DNA from: Neobacillus sp. PS3-40
GTDB taxonomy: Bacteria > Bacillota > Bacilli > Bacillales > Cytobacillaceae
Assembly (NCBI RefSeq): GCF_030915485.1
Contig: NZ_CP133266.1
Location: 3,166,001 to 3,230,000 of the forward strand
Direction: 5' to 3'
Length of the DNA stretch: 64,000 bases
Both the position numbers and the translations under genes were made by a program. Below are positions 62,195-64,000 of this stretch, piece after piece; the stretch's first letter is position 1; each line of letters starts with the position of its first letter. The notes under the pieces were generated by a model. The model made no database searches and had not been told where the DNA came from. It was given only the letters and a program-made list of their open reading frames with translations.

Positions 62195-62737
62195 TTAGGT
62201 CAAACCTGGAGGATAATACGGCGGTGGAACCTTGAGCCATTCTCGTTTTTGCATCAATGATTTAAATGTTATTAAAAAAGTTATGTGTTCTTGCATAAAT
62301 TCAGCCCACATCAGACTTACATCTGTGCGAAGGGATTGGGAAGCAGCTTGTGAACAGTTTGTAATCGCCATTGATATTTTTTTCATAAGGCTGTTTGCAA
62401 GCTCGTTATCCGTCAATTTAACCCCTAATGGAACACTATTCGGGTCAGAAATTGGTTTCGATTCACTAAGAGGGGGTAATGGAACTCCCTCTGAACGCAT
62501 AAATGCTGAAATCCGCTCTTTCTCCGACCTTAAAATGTTGACTGCTTCTTGAAGGGCCTTTCTTAATTCAAGGTCAGTTGTACTGTTAATCCCTGCTTCG
62601 GTCTGTACTTGTGTCTCACCGACTAATGCTAAGAATATCCAGCATCCCATAGCCTCGCCAATGTGAAGAGGCACTTTGTTATCATCTTTAATAAAAGACT
62701 GAACTACACTTTTCAAGGCTTGTAAAAGATCAGGCAC
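62195..62737 (-). CDS. DUF3231 family protein, single-domain (paralogue B)
   Basis: About 180 residues, colinear with paralogue A: HIGEAMGCWIFLALVGETQVQTEAGINSTTDLELRKALQ, AFMRSEGVPLPPLSESKPIS, MWAEFMQEHITF. The start is chosen at GTG 62737 by matching the paralogue (MPDLLQAL against MPDVIQAV); an earlier GTG at 62746 is possible. Tandem duplication, probably one operon with A. Function unknown. Confidence 0.8.
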   Translation of the reverse strand: MPDLLQALKSVVQSFIKDDNKVPLHIGEAMGCWIFLALVGETQVQTEAGINSTTDLELRKALQEAVNILRSEKERISAFMRSEGVPLPPLSESKPISDPNSVPLGVKLTDNELANSLMKKISMAITNCSQAASQSLRTDVSLMWAEFMQEHITFLITFKSLMQKREWLKVPPPYYPPGLT

Positions 62738-62884
62738 ATACTCCACCGTCCTTACTTTTTTTAAATTTCCCCTAAAAAGTAATATTAATGCACAGAAGAG
62801 CTTTTAATACAAATTGTGAATCGTGGCAAGGAGACTGTAAATTTATTTACTATGAGACTTAACTCGAATAAGATTTAGGAATTG

Positions 62885-62935
62885 ATCTTCCACGATCGGG
62901 CGCGATTCTTTAGCAAGAATTGTGTTTTTTCAATA
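62885..62935. repeat. Short dispersed motif CTTCCACnATCGGGCGC
   Basis: CTTCCACGATCGGGCGCGAT then TTTAGCAAGAA; relatives at about 61468 (CTTCCACAATCAGGCGC), 56356 (CTTCAACTATCGGGCAGG) and 63943 (CTTCAACAAACGTGCGCGAT). The 62.75-63.12 kb gap holds nothing else I can support. Confidence 0.45.
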
Positions 62936-63123
62936 TGTTAAGAGCTAGATTGTGGAAAAAACATTTCAAATAAAAATAGATTCCTTTGTTAAAATAATAA
63001 GAACTTGTGAAGGTTCGCACTAAAATTAAACAGACAGCTATTTGGACAAGGAATTAATAAGATAAAAAGAGAATAGATAGATAATTACAAATGCTATTAA
63101 TGGTTAAGGGAGAAGGATTAAAT

Positions 63124-63936
63124 ATGTCATATTGCAAGGTTCGCCAAGCAGAAATATACTATGAAGATTTTGGGGAAGGAAAACCAATTATTATGATACA
63201 CGGTTTTACGCCTGACCATCGATTAATGAGTGGATGTATGGAACCTATATTTACAAAGAGGGATGGATGGAGACGAATTTATATTGACCTCCCAGGTATG
63301 GGATTAACAAAAAATTATAATGGAATAAGAAGTTCTGATGAAATGTTGAATGCTGTTTTAGATTTTATTCAAGCAATAATTCCTGACCAAGAATACTTAA
63401 TTGCTGGAGAATCTTACGGTGGCTATATATCTAGGGGCATTATTCAAAAGCAAAAAGAAGAAATACTCGGTGCAGCGTTTATTTGTCCAGTTATTATTCC
63501 TTTTTTAGAAAATAGAACAGTTGAAGAACATAAAATATTGAAAACTGATGAAAATTTTATTGAAAGTTTATCAAAGGAAGAATTAGAGGATTTTAGGAAT
63601 AACAATGTTGTGCTTGATGAGTACACATGGTTAAGATACAACCGAGAAATTTTAAGTGGTTGTAAAATTGGAGATGAAAAGTTTTTAAATAATGTTACGG
63701 ATAAATATGGATTTTCATTTAAAATTGACCAATCTGATTTTCTAAAACCCAGTGTATTCCTATTAGGAAGACAAGACTCTTCTGTTGGATATAAAGATGC
63801 ACTAAACGTAATAAACAAGTACCCACGGGCAACTTTTGCTATATTGGATAGAGCGGGTCACAATTTACAAATTGAACAACCACAACTTTTTAACTCTTTA
63901 GTAAATGAATGGTTGGATAGAATTGAAGAGATTTAA
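63124..63936 (+). CDS. Alpha/beta hydrolase
   Basis: 270 residues. Oxyanion HGFTPDHR after GKPIIMI, nucleophile elbow AGESYGGYISRGI (Ser about 101), acid region LGRQDSSVGY and catalytic His in LDRAGHNLQIEQP, so the triad is complete. Substrate unknown. GGGAGAAGGA before ATG 63124 is preferred over the longer frame from 63091. Not close to the hydrolase at 57599 and monocistronic. Confidence 0.88.
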   Translation: MSYCKVRQAEIYYEDFGEGKPIIMIHGFTPDHRLMSGCMEPIFTKRDGWRRIYIDLPGMGLTKNYNGIRSSDEMLNAVLDFIQAIIPDQEYLIAGESYGGYISRGIIQKQKEEILGAAFICPVIIPFLENRTVEEHKILKTDENFIESLSKEELEDFRNNNVVLDEYTWLRYNREILSGCKIGDEKFLNNVTDKYGFSFKIDQSDFLKPSVFLLGRQDSSVGYKDALNVINKYPRATFAILDRAGHNLQIEQPQLFNSLVNEWLDRIEEI

Positions 63937-64000
63937 GAAATGATCTTCAACAAACGTGCGCGATTATTTAATGGTGATCGCGCCTATTTAATGTTTAGGG

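Noticed and set aside
1-64000. Prophage, integrative element or biosynthetic gene cluster
   Set aside because: No integrase, phage structural genes, NRPS/PKS or RiPP genes were found; only a transposase remnant and repeats.

Overview
The window looks like chromosome from a low-GC, endospore-forming Bacillaceae relative (Bacillus or Neobacillus type). The evidence is strong AGGAGG-type ribosome sites, Bacillus-style modules (csoR-copZ-copA, ald with a PucR-type regulator, ycgR-ycgQ, Mn-dependent pyrophosphatase, DUF3231, a Gly/Tyr-rich coat-like protein) and recognisable Rex, CcpA, Fur and CsoR sites. No rRNA, tRNA or CRISPR was seen.

Layout. 1-2.4 kb: end of an arsenic operon (arsD end, arsA, then a HesB-like gene with an in-frame TGA). 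3.3-7.6 kb: a probable single operon for metal or redox handling, with a tiny basic protein, a Cys-rich membrane peptide, a MerT-like membrane protein with an in-frame TGA, a membrane rhodanese, a two-component system and three small Met-rich products. 7.7-12.1 kb: two beta-propeller lipoproteins, a His/Met-rich secreted protein and a polyferredoxin-like membrane protein. 12-27 kb: D-serine dehydratase, stress protein, SET and DUF3189 proteins, an ArsB-family transporter, a TetR/ABC exporter unit, pyrophosphatase, Rex-controlled NADH dehydrogenase, a chemoreceptor and a KinB-like sensor without its phospho-accepting His. 27-36 kb: TetR-controlled MMPL transporter, then a leucine-catabolism-like operon with an HMG-CoA reductase. 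36-41.6 kb: copper efflux and Fur-boxed iron uptake. 42-52 kb: alanine module (alr, ald, regulator, two paralogous permeases). 53-64 kb: ycgRQ, decayed mobile DNA, a frameshifted kinase, a TetR-controlled hydrolase/ene-reductase/oxidoreductase set, tandem DUF3231 genes and another hydrolase.

The most interesting signal is a pair of candidate selenoproteins 1.5 kb apart. In both, a TGA replaces a probable Cys codon in an otherwise intact small gene. The MerT-like one (3667-3975) has, 21 bases after its TGA, a perfect 6-bp hairpin with loop GGTCT, the same apical loop as the Escherichia coli fdhF SECIS element. The HesB-like one (2070-2348) belongs to a family already known to include selenoproteins. 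Together with the adjacent rhodanese, Cys/Met-rich peptides and two-component system this suggests a selenocysteine-using thiophilic-metal operon. Proof needs the rest of the genome (selA, selB, selC, selD).

Non-coding structure is also rich: GC-rich palindromic repeats, a second dispersed repeat family, an attenuator-like leader before the ArsB-family gene, cre-linked short leader ORFs before both alanine permeases, and nested inverted repeats near 60.9 kb.
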